Source: Syntrophobacteraceae bacterium (GTDB lineage Bacteria; Desulfobacterota; Syntrophobacteria; Syntrophobacterales; Syntrophobacteraceae). From it: a stretch of DNA of 64,000 nucleotides. The notes beneath the pieces are model-generated. The model saw nothing but the letters and a program-made list of their open reading frames with translations. It was not told where the DNA came from and searched no databases. Location of the stretch: assembly GCA_018053185.1 (NCBI GenBank), contig JAGPLX010000002.1, positions 1 through 64,000 of the forward strand, given 5' to 3'. The position numbers were made by a program, and so were the translations under genes. Shown here in pieces: positions 36,069-44,009 of the stretch. Each line of letters opens with the position of its first letter. Positions within the stretch are counted from its first letter, which is position 1.

Positions 36069-36740
36069 CTACATGGGCAGGTAAGGGGCCAAGTCCTCGG
36101 CGTAGTCCGTGAGCACTTTGAATCCGCCGTCCCCAAGGATTTTGAGCGCCTTTTCATAATCGGCGAGGCCCACCCGGAAGATCAGTTGCCAGATATCCGT
36201 GTGGCCTTGGAGGGGAACCGTTACAATGCTCCGAATGGTGATGCCCGCCTCCTTCATCCGTAGACCCACCTCGGCGAACACCTCGCTTCGGTGCTTGACC
36301 AGAAGAGATACCCGCCTGCTGTCCTCGCTCATGCCCAGGGCTGTGAGCAGGACCTCCATAAGGTCCGTGGTGGTGATGATTCCCACCAGCCGGTCCCCTT
36401 TCACCACCGGCAGGGCCCCGATCTTCTTGTCATGAATGATGAGGGCGGCTTGCTCGATGGGCATGTCGGGGGTGGCGGTGACGACGTCCCGAGTCATGAT
36501 GTTGGCGATGGTGAGTTTCTGTAACACGTACGCGAGTTCATGAATGCTCAAGGTGGTGGCCGGAGATGCCCAGGCTTCCTTGATGTCCCGGTCCGTCACG
36601 ATCCCCGCCAGCCGCCCCTTTCTGTCGGTGACGGGCAGGTGGGAAATCCGGTGCGCATCCATGATCTCTCGAGCCCTGAATACGGAAGTCTCGGGAGTCA
36701 CCGTGATGGGATCGGACTTCATGCTCCAGCCGACGTACAT
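36069..36740 (-). CDS. CBS-domain pair with C-terminal ACT-like domain
   Basis: A 223-residue AcuB-like protein. Two CBS domains occupy about residues 5-145 (MKSDPITVTPETSVFRAREIM, ISHLPVTDRKGRLAGIVTDRDIK; then IMTRDVVTATPDMPIEQAALI, GALPVVKGDRLVGIITTTDLM). An ACT-like ligand-binding fold follows (about 150-220, SLLVKHRSEVFAEVGLRMKEAG). CBS pairs bind adenosine nucleotides, and ACT domains bind amino acids or similar small molecules, so the protein looks like a metabolic sensor. No enzyme domain is fused. It heads a minus-strand operon with an unknown protein and a ROK kinase. A sigma-70-like promoter with a doubled TTGACA lies 46-81 bases upstream. Confidence 0.88.
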   Translation of the reverse strand: MYVGWSMKSDPITVTPETSVFRAREIMDAHRISHLPVTDRKGRLAGIVTDRDIKEAWASPATTLSIHELAYVLQKLTIANIMTRDVVTATPDMPIEQAALIIHDKKIGALPVVKGDRLVGIITTTDLMEVLLTALGMSEDSRRVSLLVKHRSEVFAEVGLRMKEAGITIRSIVTVPLQGHTDIWQLIFRVGLADYEKALKILGDGGFKVLTDYAEDLAPYLPM

Positions 36741-36785
36741 AGTTGGGCTCTCATTTTTTTGTTTTCATCCCTTGGGTGAGGTTCT

Positions 36786-36821
36786 AGAATAGATATAGAC
36801 GCTTGAAGGTGTCAATGTCAA
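36786..36821 (-). promoter_or_regulatory. Candidate promoter of the CBS-domain operon (doubled TTGACA)
   Basis: On the minus strand two consensus -35 boxes TTGACA occur back to back (plus 36816-36821 and 36810-36815). Possible -10 boxes are TATATC (plus 36792-36797) and TATTCT (plus 36786-36791), each 18 bases away. Perfect -35 boxes with weaker -10 boxes suggest two alternative start points. Confidence 0.5.
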
Positions 36822-36867
36822 ATGACACGAAGGCCCAGAGGAGTCTGCGGTGCCCCCAAGGAAAACG

Positions 36868-37260
36868 ATGGACGACAGGAAGCTTCTGGAGGAGCTCTTC
36901 AATGCCATCGAACTCTGGGAGGATTCCCCGTACTACCTGCCGTCCGAAGAGCTGTTCGACCTGGAACGGTTTTTGCTAGAGCACAATGCCCACCGCATGA
37001 AACAGGACCTCGAAAATATCTACGGGTCCCCCCTCAACCAGAAATTCTGGTCCTCTTTCCTGGCCTACCACCGACTGAAGAAGGTGAGGGAAGAGATCCG
37101 AGCCCAGGAGACGTTGCAGGAGGAACGAAGACGCCGATACCTGGAAGCGGTGGAAGAGGAAAAACGGGCGTGGCGGGAATGGCTGAAAGACTGGTTCCAC
37201 TGCCGGCAGAGGCAGAAACTCCGTCTCCTCCCCGGAGGAAAAAGAGACGATCCTTCCTAG
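36868..37260 (+). CDS. Small charged helical hypothetical protein
   Basis: A 130-residue, highly charged and probably all-helical protein. It has an acidic N-terminal part (LLEELFNAIELWEDSPYYLPSEELFDLERFLLE) and a long basic and glutamate-rich helix towards the C-terminus (EERRRRYLEAVEEEKRAWREWLKDWF). The pattern suggests a coiled coil or a protein-protein adaptor. I do not recognise a family. The ATG at 36868, with AAGGAAA upstream, is preferred over the GTG at 36850. It is divergent from the CBS gene and ends about 120 bases before the mreB stop on the other strand, so no operon partner gives a hint of function. Confidence 0.65.
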   Translation: MDDRKLLEELFNAIELWEDSPYYLPSEELFDLERFLLEHNAHRMKQDLENIYGSPLNQKFWSSFLAYHRLKKVREEIRAQETLQEERRRRYLEAVEEEKRAWREWLKDWFHCRQRQKLRLLPGGKRDDPS

Positions 37261-37376
37261 GGCCCTGCAGGTTTCGTTTCTCCGCTGCCGCCGAGCGGGT
37301 TCATTCGAAAGCCTGGTTCCCGTCGGTCCTTTCCACATCGATCGGGGAGTCGGGAGATTTCAGGGGCGGAGTTCGA

Positions 37377-38399
37377 TCAATTGATGAAAACTTGCCGGTA
37401 GTAGTCCATTTGATCGATGACGGCTCCCGCACCCCGGACGATGGCGGTGAGGGGGTCCTCGGCGATGTTCACCTTGAGGTTGGTGGTTTGAGACAATAAC
37501 AGATCGAGCCCTTTGAGGAGAGCTCCTCCTCCCGCAAGCCAGAAACCTTTTTCGTGGATGTCTGAGGCCAGGTCCGGGGGGGTCTTTTCCAGAGCTCGCT
37601 TGACGGATTCCACAATGGCCATCACCGGTTCTCGAATGGCTTCCCGAATTTCCTCGTCCGTGACGGTGAATGTCCTGGGGATTCCCGTCAGGATTTCCTT
37701 TCCCGTAATCTCCATGGATTGCGGCCCTTCCAGGGGGGCGGCGGTCCCGATCTTCATTTTTACATTCTCCGCCAGGACTTCGCTGATGATCATCTGGCGT
37801 TCCCGCTGCATGTAGCGGAGAATGGCCTCGTTAGCTTCATCCCCCGCCACTCGAACGGATTCACTGTAGGCAACGGCAAACATCGAGATGACCGCCACCT
37901 CGGTTGTGCCTCCACCGATGTCCACCACCATGTTTCCGAAGGGTTTGTCGATGGGAAGTCCCGCACCGATGGCCGCCGCCATAGGTTCCTCGATGAGATG
38001 GATGTGCCTTGCTCCCGCCTGCTCCGCCGCTTCGATCACGGCCCGTTTCTCCACGGCGGTGATGCCGGTGGGGACGGCCACCACGAGCTTGGGGCGCACC
38101 AGCTGGCGCCTCTTGAGGATCTTGGCCAGGAAATACTTGATCATGACGCTGGTCACTTCAAAGTCCGCAATGACGCCGTCCTTGAGAGGCCGTATGGTCA
38201 CCACGCGCTGCCCGTGACGCCCGATCATGCTTCTGGCTTCTTGACCGACGGCGATCACCTGGTGGCTGTCCTGGTTGATGGCCACGACGGAGGGTTCGTT
38301 GAGCACGATTCCCCTGCCGCGCAGGTAGATCAGCGTGTTGGCGGTGCCCAGGTCCATCGCCAGATCCTTGGAGAAATAGCTCAGTAGTCGATCCAACAT
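37377..38399 (-). CDS. mreB: Rod shape-determining actin homologue MreB
   Basis: A 340-residue MreB. It has the actin-fold phosphate motifs DLGTANTLIY (residues 16-25) and VVDIGGGTTEVAVIS, the adenosine motif GFWLAGGGALLKGL, and the family segment PKLVVAVPTGITAVEKRAV. MreB forms ATP-dependent filaments under the inner membrane that direct cell-wall elongation. Full length, with no change in key residues. mreC and mreD are not adjacent, so this may be a second or stand-alone mreB, as found in many Desulfobacterota. It has a candidate promoter at 38466-38493 and an unusual doubled ribosome-binding site just upstream. Confidence 0.96.
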   Translation of the reverse strand: MLDRLLSYFSKDLAMDLGTANTLIYLRGRGIVLNEPSVVAINQDSHQVIAVGQEARSMIGRHGQRVVTIRPLKDGVIADFEVTSVMIKYFLAKILKRRQLVRPKLVVAVPTGITAVEKRAVIEAAEQAGARHIHLIEEPMAAAIGAGLPIDKPFGNMVVDIGGGTTEVAVISMFAVAYSESVRVAGDEANEAILRYMQRERQMIISEVLAENVKMKIGTAAPLEGPQSMEITGKEILTGIPRTFTVTDEEIREAIREPVMAIVESVKRALEKTPPDLASDIHEKGFWLAGGGALLKGLDLLLSQTTNLKVNIAEDPLTAIVRGAGAVIDQMDYYRQVFIN

Positions 38400-38400
38400 T

Positions 38401-38428
38401 TATGACCCTTCCTGTATGACCCTTCCTG
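38401..38428 (-). repeat. Tandem 14-bp duplication of the mreB ribosome-binding site
   Basis: The 14-mer TATGACCCTTCCTG occurs twice in a row (38401-38414, 38415-38428). On the minus strand each copy contains AGGAAGGGTCATA, so two Shine-Dalgarno-like sites precede the mreB start at 38399. Confidence 0.85.
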
Positions 38429-38465
38429 TCCCTGCCGGTGGAAGCAGATTTCAACGGTGACAGAG

Positions 38466-38493
38466 TCTATAAAACAATGGTTTCAATGGTCAA
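38466..38493 (-). promoter_or_regulatory. Candidate sigma-70 promoter of mreB
   Basis: On the minus strand TTGACC (plus 38488-38493) and TATAGA (plus 38466-38471) are 16 bases apart. The matches to consensus are 5/6 and 4/6. It lies 67-94 bases upstream of the mreB ATG. Confidence 0.45.
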
Positions 38494-38501
38494 TTGCTTT
38501 G

Positions 38502-39947
38502 TTAGCCCATATAGGTGGTTTTTGCCCGAAAGGCGGCGTAGAGGCGCTGATGGGCCGTCGGCCACAATTCCTCGATACGTGTCCCGTCCTGGGGGAACGC
38601 GACCATGCCGATGTAAGGTTTGAGGCGAATCCCTTTGGTCCTCCCGGCGACCCCCCTGGAATCGAACTCCATGAGGTGGGCCTGGTGATTCCTGGCTTCC
38701 TCGAGAGTTGTGCCAGGAAGCAAAAGGCCGAACCGGTTTTCCGCCAACTGTCCCACCAGGCTGTTGGAGGGCAGGGATTCGCAGACGATGGAGGCCAGTT
38801 CCATCTGGTAGCGGCGCACTTCCCTGGGAGAAGCTTTGGTCCAGAGCAGTTGCCACGGTTCGAACTGGACTAGGGTGAAGGTCAAAGGGCTGCTCTCCTG
38901 CATGGAAACGGAAAGAAGGGCTTCCATTCTCGATTCGAATGCCGGAGCGTTGTAGAGACCGGTGGAGAAGTCGTAGCACCGGAGGTGTTTGCATTCGTCC
39001 TGAAGATAGAATCGATCGAGGAAAAGATTCAGGAAAAGCAGCACGTGGGAGAGGGCGTACTGGTCGTCCGCCGACCATTCCCCTGGGGTTCGGGTCAGGA
39101 AGGACAACACGACGGCATGACCCAGGGAGAGTTCGATAGGCATTCCCCAGAAGGTCCCATGGTGAGGAAGGGCTTCGGAAGGGCCGAACAGGAAGTGCTC
39201 CGGACTCTGAGGGTTCATCCGGGGGATTACCAGGGGCTTGAGATTCTCGAAGACCCATCCCACCAGACCCTGCTTTGTCAGGAATCGCTGGGAGAGAAGG
39301 TTGCGCGGCACGTTGGGCGTGCAGGCAAAGAGGTAGGGATGGGCTTCGTTGGGTTCCCGGACGGCGAGAAATCCGTATTCTGCATCCAGAAACCGCGTGA
39401 GCTGCTGAACCACCTCACCGCAATACTCCTCGATAGGACCATGCTTCAGGGTCGCCTGGTCCAGGGAATGAAGAAGCTCGAGAATGCGTCCGTAGGTCTT
39501 CTGCCGGCCCAGGCGATTCTGGCGTTCCACCAGTTCCCCCAGGACGGAGGCGATTTCTCGTATCCACTTCTGCTGTTTGTCGTTGAACCCCCAGCTGTAT
39601 TTGGTGTCCACGTAGAGAACCCCGGAACCGTCTCCCACGGGCATGGCGAAAAGGCCTTTGATGTGAGACTCCCCCTCGCGATAAAAGGGAACGGTCGTAG
39701 CCAGGTTCGAGGAAGCTTCGTGCACCTTGTCCAGGTGGACTGTTTGGCCCATTTTGTAGACCTGCGAAAGGATCCCGCTCTTCTCCATGGGCAGGGTGAT
39801 TCGATCGGGAAGATGCTTGCTCAGGGTTTGGGAAGCCGCAAGTTTGAGTTGCCGGTCCTTGGGATCCCAAATGAAAAAGGCTGTTGTGTACGCTTCCAGT
39901 ATGTTACTGAGAAGACTCACGAGGGATTGGTAAGGGTTCGGTTGCAT
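38502..39947 (-). CDS. Double GAF / degenerate GGDEF protein
   Basis: A 481-residue soluble protein. A GAF-like domain spans about residues 15-145 (AYTTAFFIWDPKDRQLKLAASQ). A second GAF domain spans about 160-315 (FLDAEYGFLAVREPNEAHPYLF). A C-terminal diguanylate-cyclase-like fold starts at YDFSTGLYNAPAFESRM. The catalytic GG(D/E)EF motif is replaced by LAENRFGLLLPG, so c-di-GMP synthesis is unlikely; the domain may bind a nucleotide or act as a signalling scaffold. The protein is probably a cytoplasmic sensor. It is divergent from mutL, with about 140 bases between the starts, and no partner enzyme is adjacent. Confidence 0.8.
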   Translation of the reverse strand: MQPNPYQSLVSLLSNILEAYTTAFFIWDPKDRQLKLAASQTLSKHLPDRITLPMEKSGILSQVYKMGQTVHLDKVHEASSNLATTVPFYREGESHIKGLFAMPVGDGSGVLYVDTKYSWGFNDKQQKWIREIASVLGELVERQNRLGRQKTYGRILELLHSLDQATLKHGPIEEYCGEVVQQLTRFLDAEYGFLAVREPNEAHPYLFACTPNVPRNLLSQRFLTKQGLVGWVFENLKPLVIPRMNPQSPEHFLFGPSEALPHHGTFWGMPIELSLGHAVVLSFLTRTPGEWSADDQYALSHVLLFLNLFLDRFYLQDECKHLRCYDFSTGLYNAPAFESRMEALLSVSMQESSPLTFTLVQFEPWQLLWTKASPREVRRYQMELASIVCESLPSNSLVGQLAENRFGLLLPGTTLEEARNHQAHLMEFDSRGVAGRTKGIRLKPYIGMVAFPQDGTRIEELWPTAHQRLYAAFRAKTTYMG

Positions 39948-40088
39948 TCGTGCGTTCTCCCCAGAGTGGCTGCCGTTGAATCACCTGTCTGTGTCCTTGG
40001 GGGCAGGGCTGCTGCCGTCCGGTCTTGTCCTCTGCAAGCTTCTATACCCCAAAGAGGCAGGAAGAACCAAATGTAAAGTGAGAATAAG

Positions 40089-41897
40089 ATGGGAAAAATC
40101 GTTATACTGCCCGATATCGTCTGCAATCAGATCGCGGCCGGGGAGGTGGTCGAGCGACCCTCCGCCGTGGTCAAGGAACTCATGGAGAACAGCATCGATG
40201 CTGGCGGCAGGCGCATCTCGGTTCATGTGCTCCAGGGAGGGCGAAAAGAGATTCGAGTGGCGGATACGGGAACGGGCATGTCCTCGGAAGACGCCCTCCT
40301 GGCCCTCGAGCGGCATGCCACGAGCAAGATCCGTGCGGCGGAAGACCTGCAGGCCATCAGCTCCCTGGGGTTTCGAGGGGAGGCGTTGCCGAGCATTGCG
40401 GCGGTGAGTCGGTTCGAGCTGGTGACCCGGGACGGGGACTCCATGTGCGGAGTCAAGATCCGGGTGGAAGGTGGGGTCCTCCGGGATGTGCGGGAGACGG
40501 GCTGTCCCGTGGGGACCATGATCACCGTCCGGGACCTTTTTTTCAATCTCCCGGCCCGACGCAAGTTTCTTCGTTCCGTGGACACGGAGATGTCCCACGT
40601 TTCGGACCACTTTCTGCGGCTGGCCCTGGCACATCCGGGGATTCATCTTCAGCTCTTCCAGGAAGAGAGACTCCAGTACGACTTCCTCCCCTCGGGAAAC
40701 CTCGAGGAGCGGGCGGCACAGGTCCTGGGGCCGGACTCGGTCCGGAAGCTTCGGCCCTTTTCCGGGTCCGGCGCCTCCCTGTCGGTTCGAGGGCTGGCCG
40801 GAGTTCCGGAACTCCGGCGCGCCAACACCCATTCCTTGTTTGTGTTCGTCAACGGCCGGCCGGTGTGGGAACGAACCCTGACCCGCGCCGTTCTGAGTGC
40901 CTACGACACCATGCTGCCCGCAGGCAGATATCCCGTGACGGTGCTCTTTGTGGATCTGCCTCCCGGGCTCGTGGATGTGAACGTTCACCCCACCAAGAGA
41001 GAGGTCCGTTTCCGGAATCCCGGGGAAGTCCTCGAGACGGTCCGAAACGTCATTCGGGAAGCCCTGGTGAATCGATCGTCCGTCATGGACGCCGGGAAGG
41101 GGACTTCCTGGCCCGTTGCGCCCGAGTCCCTGTGGACCCGGCGGCAATACCATTCCATGGAAAGACAGAGCCGGATCGAGGGGTCCTTGGTCGGTCAGCC
41201 TGACGTTTCGGCAAACGTCTCCCAATCGATGCGGGCAGAGGGGTCCCCTGAACCTCTCGATTCCGGGGAAGCGGGCGGAGAGGAGCATGGGCGAGACCGG
41301 TTCCCGTCGGCGCCCCTCCGCCATCCCTTTTCCTCCCTCCACGTCCTGGGGCAGCTTGCCAACACCTATATCCTCTTGGAGTCCCCCGACGGCCTGGTTC
41401 TCATCGATCAGCACGCAGCCCATGAGCGGATCCTCTACGAGGAGCTCTCGGCCAAATCCCCGTCGGCCGGGGGCCAACGGCTCACTCATCCGGTGGTGCT
41501 TCACCTTCTGCCCCGGGAAGCGGCCGTACTGCGCCGCTGGCTGCCTCAACTGGAGGAAGCGGGTTTTGGGGTGGAACCCTTCGGTCAAGACAGTTTTCTC
41601 GTCCATACGGCCCCCTCTGTCCTGGGCCCGTGCCGTCCCGATGAACTGCTTCGGGAGTTTCTGAGCACGACCCAGGAAGAGGAGAAGACCGCCCGCTGGG
41701 ATTTTCCGGCGGTCCTGGCAAAAACTGCGGCCTGCCATGGGTCCGTTCGTGCCGGGCAAAGGTTGACCCCCCAGGAGATCCGCCACCTGCTTGAAACCCT
41801 GGACCGCATGAAGATCCCCCCCACCTGTCCCCACGGGCGTCCCATCTGGCACAAGCTGACGTTGCCCGAAATCGCCCGGTTTTTTCGGCGAACCTAG
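40089..41897 (+). CDS. mutL: DNA mismatch repair protein MutL
   Basis: A 602-residue MutL. The GHKL ATPase domain has motif I ELMENSIDAGG, motif II VADTGTGM and motif III LGFRGEALPSI, with NVHPTKREVRF near residue 300. The C-terminal dimerisation domain carries DQHAAHERILYEE, matching the DQHAxxExxxxE metal-binding motif of MutL proteins with latent endonuclease activity. This implies a MutH-independent repair pathway. The linker between domains is about 130 residues and poorly conserved, as usual. miaA follows after eight bases, an arrangement also seen in other bacteria. Confidence 0.97.
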   Translation: MGKIVILPDIVCNQIAAGEVVERPSAVVKELMENSIDAGGRRISVHVLQGGRKEIRVADTGTGMSSEDALLALERHATSKIRAAEDLQAISSLGFRGEALPSIAAVSRFELVTRDGDSMCGVKIRVEGGVLRDVRETGCPVGTMITVRDLFFNLPARRKFLRSVDTEMSHVSDHFLRLALAHPGIHLQLFQEERLQYDFLPSGNLEERAAQVLGPDSVRKLRPFSGSGASLSVRGLAGVPELRRANTHSLFVFVNGRPVWERTLTRAVLSAYDTMLPAGRYPVTVLFVDLPPGLVDVNVHPTKREVRFRNPGEVLETVRNVIREALVNRSSVMDAGKGTSWPVAPESLWTRRQYHSMERQSRIEGSLVGQPDVSANVSQSMRAEGSPEPLDSGEAGGEEHGRDRFPSAPLRHPFSSLHVLGQLANTYILLESPDGLVLIDQHAAHERILYEELSAKSPSAGGQRLTHPVVLHLLPREAAVLRRWLPQLEEAGFGVEPFGQDSFLVHTAPSVLGPCRPDELLREFLSTTQEEEKTARWDFPAVLAKTAACHGSVRAGQRLTPQEIRHLLETLDRMKIPPTCPHGRPIWHKLTLPEIARFFRRT

Positions 41898-41905
41898 GGC
41901 CCTCC

Positions 41906-42856
41906 ATGGAAAGACCCGCCTTTTCCCAGCCGGTCATTCTCCTTGCGGGCCCCACCGCCGTGGGCAAAACGGCCGTCTCCCTGGAACTGGCCGCCCGCCT
42001 GGGCTGTGAAATCGTCAACGCTGATTCCATGCAGATTTACCGCTACATGGACCTTGGCACGGCCAAGCCGACCAGGGAGGAACGGGCTGGAATTCCCCAT
42101 CATCTCCTGGACGTGGCCGACCCGGACGAACCTTTCGATGCCGCCCGTTACCTCCGCATGGGACGAGCCGTCCTCCACGAACTCCACCGGAGGGAAGTCC
42201 TCCCGCTGGTGGTCGGTGGCACCGGCCTCTACATGAAAGCTCTCACGCGGGGTTTGTGCGAGGGGGCCCCCTCGGACGAAGGAATTCGGGCGGAGATCCG
42301 CAGAGAGGAACGAGAGAAGGGCCTGGAGTCCCTGTTCGGGGAGCTCTCTCGGGTGGATCCCACTTTGGCCCGAAGGCTCCATCCCCACGACCGCCAGAGG
42401 ATTCTTCGGGCACTTGAGGTGTTTCGCCTGACGGGCAGGCCCCTGTCCGGCCGGCAGGAACAGCATGGTTTTTCCCAAAGGCCCTACCGGACCATCAAGG
42501 TATGCCTCCATCGGGATCGGCAGGAACTCTACGAGAGGATCAACCGGCGGGTGGAATGGATGATGGGGAGCGGGTTTGTGGACGAGGTTCGCCGCCTGCT
42601 CGAGATGGGCTGCGACCCGGGGTTGAAGCCCATGCAGTCCCTGGGCTATCGGCAGATCGTCGCCTTTCTTCACGGCAAGCTGTCCCTGGAATCGGCCGTC
42701 GACTTGATCCAGCGGGACACCCGCCGCTATGCCAAGAGGCAGATTACCTGGTTTCGCGGGGATATCGAGTTTCGGTGGTTTCATCCCGAGGACCTGGAGG
42801 GAGTGATCGGGTTTGTCCGGGAGGAACTCGAAAAGGCGGAAAGAGGGACCGGGTGA
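41906..42856 (+). CDS. miaA: tRNA dimethylallyltransferase MiaA
   Basis: A 316-residue enzyme that transfers a dimethylallyl group to N6 of adenosine 37 in tRNAs reading UNN codons. The P-loop AGPTAVGKTAVSLELA is at residues 13-29. The substrate region IVNADSMQIYRYMDLGTAKP and the GGTGLYMKAL motif follow. The C-terminal tRNA-binding part has SLGYRQI and TRRYAKRQITWFRGD. All family landmarks are present and the length is normal. It is directly downstream of mutL in the same operon. The next gene (nspC) is convergent and ends three bases after it. Confidence 0.97.
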   Translation: MERPAFSQPVILLAGPTAVGKTAVSLELAARLGCEIVNADSMQIYRYMDLGTAKPTREERAGIPHHLLDVADPDEPFDAARYLRMGRAVLHELHRREVLPLVVGGTGLYMKALTRGLCEGAPSDEGIRAEIRREEREKGLESLFGELSRVDPTLARRLHPHDRQRILRALEVFRLTGRPLSGRQEQHGFSQRPYRTIKVCLHRDRQELYERINRRVEWMMGSGFVDEVRRLLEMGCDPGLKPMQSLGYRQIVAFLHGKLSLESAVDLIQRDTRRYAKRQITWFRGDIEFRWFHPEDLEGVIGFVREELEKAERGTG

Positions 42857-42859
42857 GCG

Positions 42860-43996
42860 CTACCCGAGTCGGTTGCGGTAGTCTTGGTAGCCGAAGCTCC
42901 GAAGGATGTGCACCCGGTTTTCCAGGTCCCGGAGGGCGATCGATGGGAGTGGAACTCCGTTGAAGGTGTTGTTTTTCACCATGGTGTAGTGGGCCATGTC
43001 CAGGAAAACCAGCCTGGAGCCAATTCGAAGAGGTTCCGGAAAGGAATAATCCCCGATGACATCTCCCGCAAGGCAGGTGATTCCTCCCAGGCGGTAGGTG
43101 TGGGGAAACTCCCCGGGCAGTCCCGCCCCGAGGATTTCCGGACGGTAGGGCATTTCCAGTACATCCGGCATGTGGGCCGCCGCCGAAGTATCCAGGACCG
43201 CGATATCCATCCGATTGTGAACAATGTCCACCACCGTGCTCACCAGCCATCCGGCGTTGAGAGCCACAGCCTCCCCCGGTTCCAGGTAGATGTCGAGTGG
43301 GTGACGTTCCCTGAAATCCGCCAGGATACGGCAGAGGCGTTCCAGGTCGTAGTCCTGCCGCGTGATGTGATGTCCTCCCCCGAAGTTCACCCATTCCATG
43401 CCGTCGAGGTGGTCCCCGAACTTTTCCTCGAAGACCGCAAGGGTTCGTTCGAGGGAATCGGCGTTGAGCTCACAGAGGGTATGGAAATGAAGACCCGAGA
43501 TGCCTTCCAGATCCTGGCCTCGGAAACGGTCGAGGGTGACCCCCAACCTCGAGAAAGGAGCGCAGGGGTCGTAGAGGGACACCTTCACCTCGGAGTGTTC
43601 GGGGTTCACCCGGATGCCGGCCCGCACCTTCCTGGGAGAGGACTGAAGGATGGGCCGAAAAGAGCTCCACTGGGCGAAGGAGTTGAGCACCACATGGGAG
43701 CAGTATTGCAGCAGCTCCCGGAATTCGGATTCCTTGAGCGCGGGGGAACAGGCATGGACCTCGCCTCCGAATTCCTCGAAGCCCAGGCGTGCCTCGTGAA
43801 CCGAGCTTGCGGCCACCCCGTGGAGGTACTGCCGGATGAGAGGAAAGAGCGGGAACATGGCAAAGCCCTTGAGAGCCAGGAGGATCCTGCATCCCGTGCG
43901 CTGCTGCACCGAGTCCAGGACTCGGAGGTTCCTCAGGATGGAGGCCTCGTCGACCAGGTAGCAGGGAGTGGGGAGTTCGGTCGGTTCGTGGATCAT
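42860..43996 (-). CDS. nspC: Carboxynorspermidine/carboxyspermidine decarboxylase NspC
   Basis: A 378-residue PLP-dependent decarboxylase of the alanine-racemase-like fold. The PLP lysine is in ILLALKGFAMF (about Lys43). The region GISGLHFHTLCE and the glycine-rich GMEWVNFGGGHHIT motif bind the cofactor. It removes CO2 from carboxyspermidine or carboxynorspermidine to give the triamine, the last step of the alternative polyamine route. It is preceded after 13 bases by the gene for the matching carboxyspermidine synthase on the same strand, which confirms the pathway assignment. Length and motifs are normal. Confidence 0.93.
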   Translation of the reverse strand: MIHEPTELPTPCYLVDEASILRNLRVLDSVQQRTGCRILLALKGFAMFPLFPLIRQYLHGVAASSVHEARLGFEEFGGEVHACSPALKESEFRELLQYCSHVVLNSFAQWSSFRPILQSSPRKVRAGIRVNPEHSEVKVSLYDPCAPFSRLGVTLDRFRGQDLEGISGLHFHTLCELNADSLERTLAVFEEKFGDHLDGMEWVNFGGGHHITRQDYDLERLCRILADFRERHPLDIYLEPGEAVALNAGWLVSTVVDIVHNRMDIAVLDTSAAAHMPDVLEMPYRPEILGAGLPGEFPHTYRLGGITCLAGDVIGDYSFPEPLRIGSRLVFLDMAHYTMVKNNTFNGVPLPSIALRDLENRVHILRSFGYQDYRNRLG

Positions 43997-44009
43997 GGTT
44001 CTTTAAGGG

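Noticed and set aside
35301-36263. A 320-codon plus-strand frame opposite the 208-residue gene
   Set aside because: It spans the gap and parts of two minus-strand genes and looks low-complexity; the minus-strand 208-residue frame has better composition and is coupled to the CBS gene.
39981-41852. A 623-codon open frame antisense to mutL
   Set aside because: It mirrors the GC-rich mutL frame, has low-complexity G/P/R/H-rich composition and no recognisable domain, while mutL on the other strand is unmistakable.
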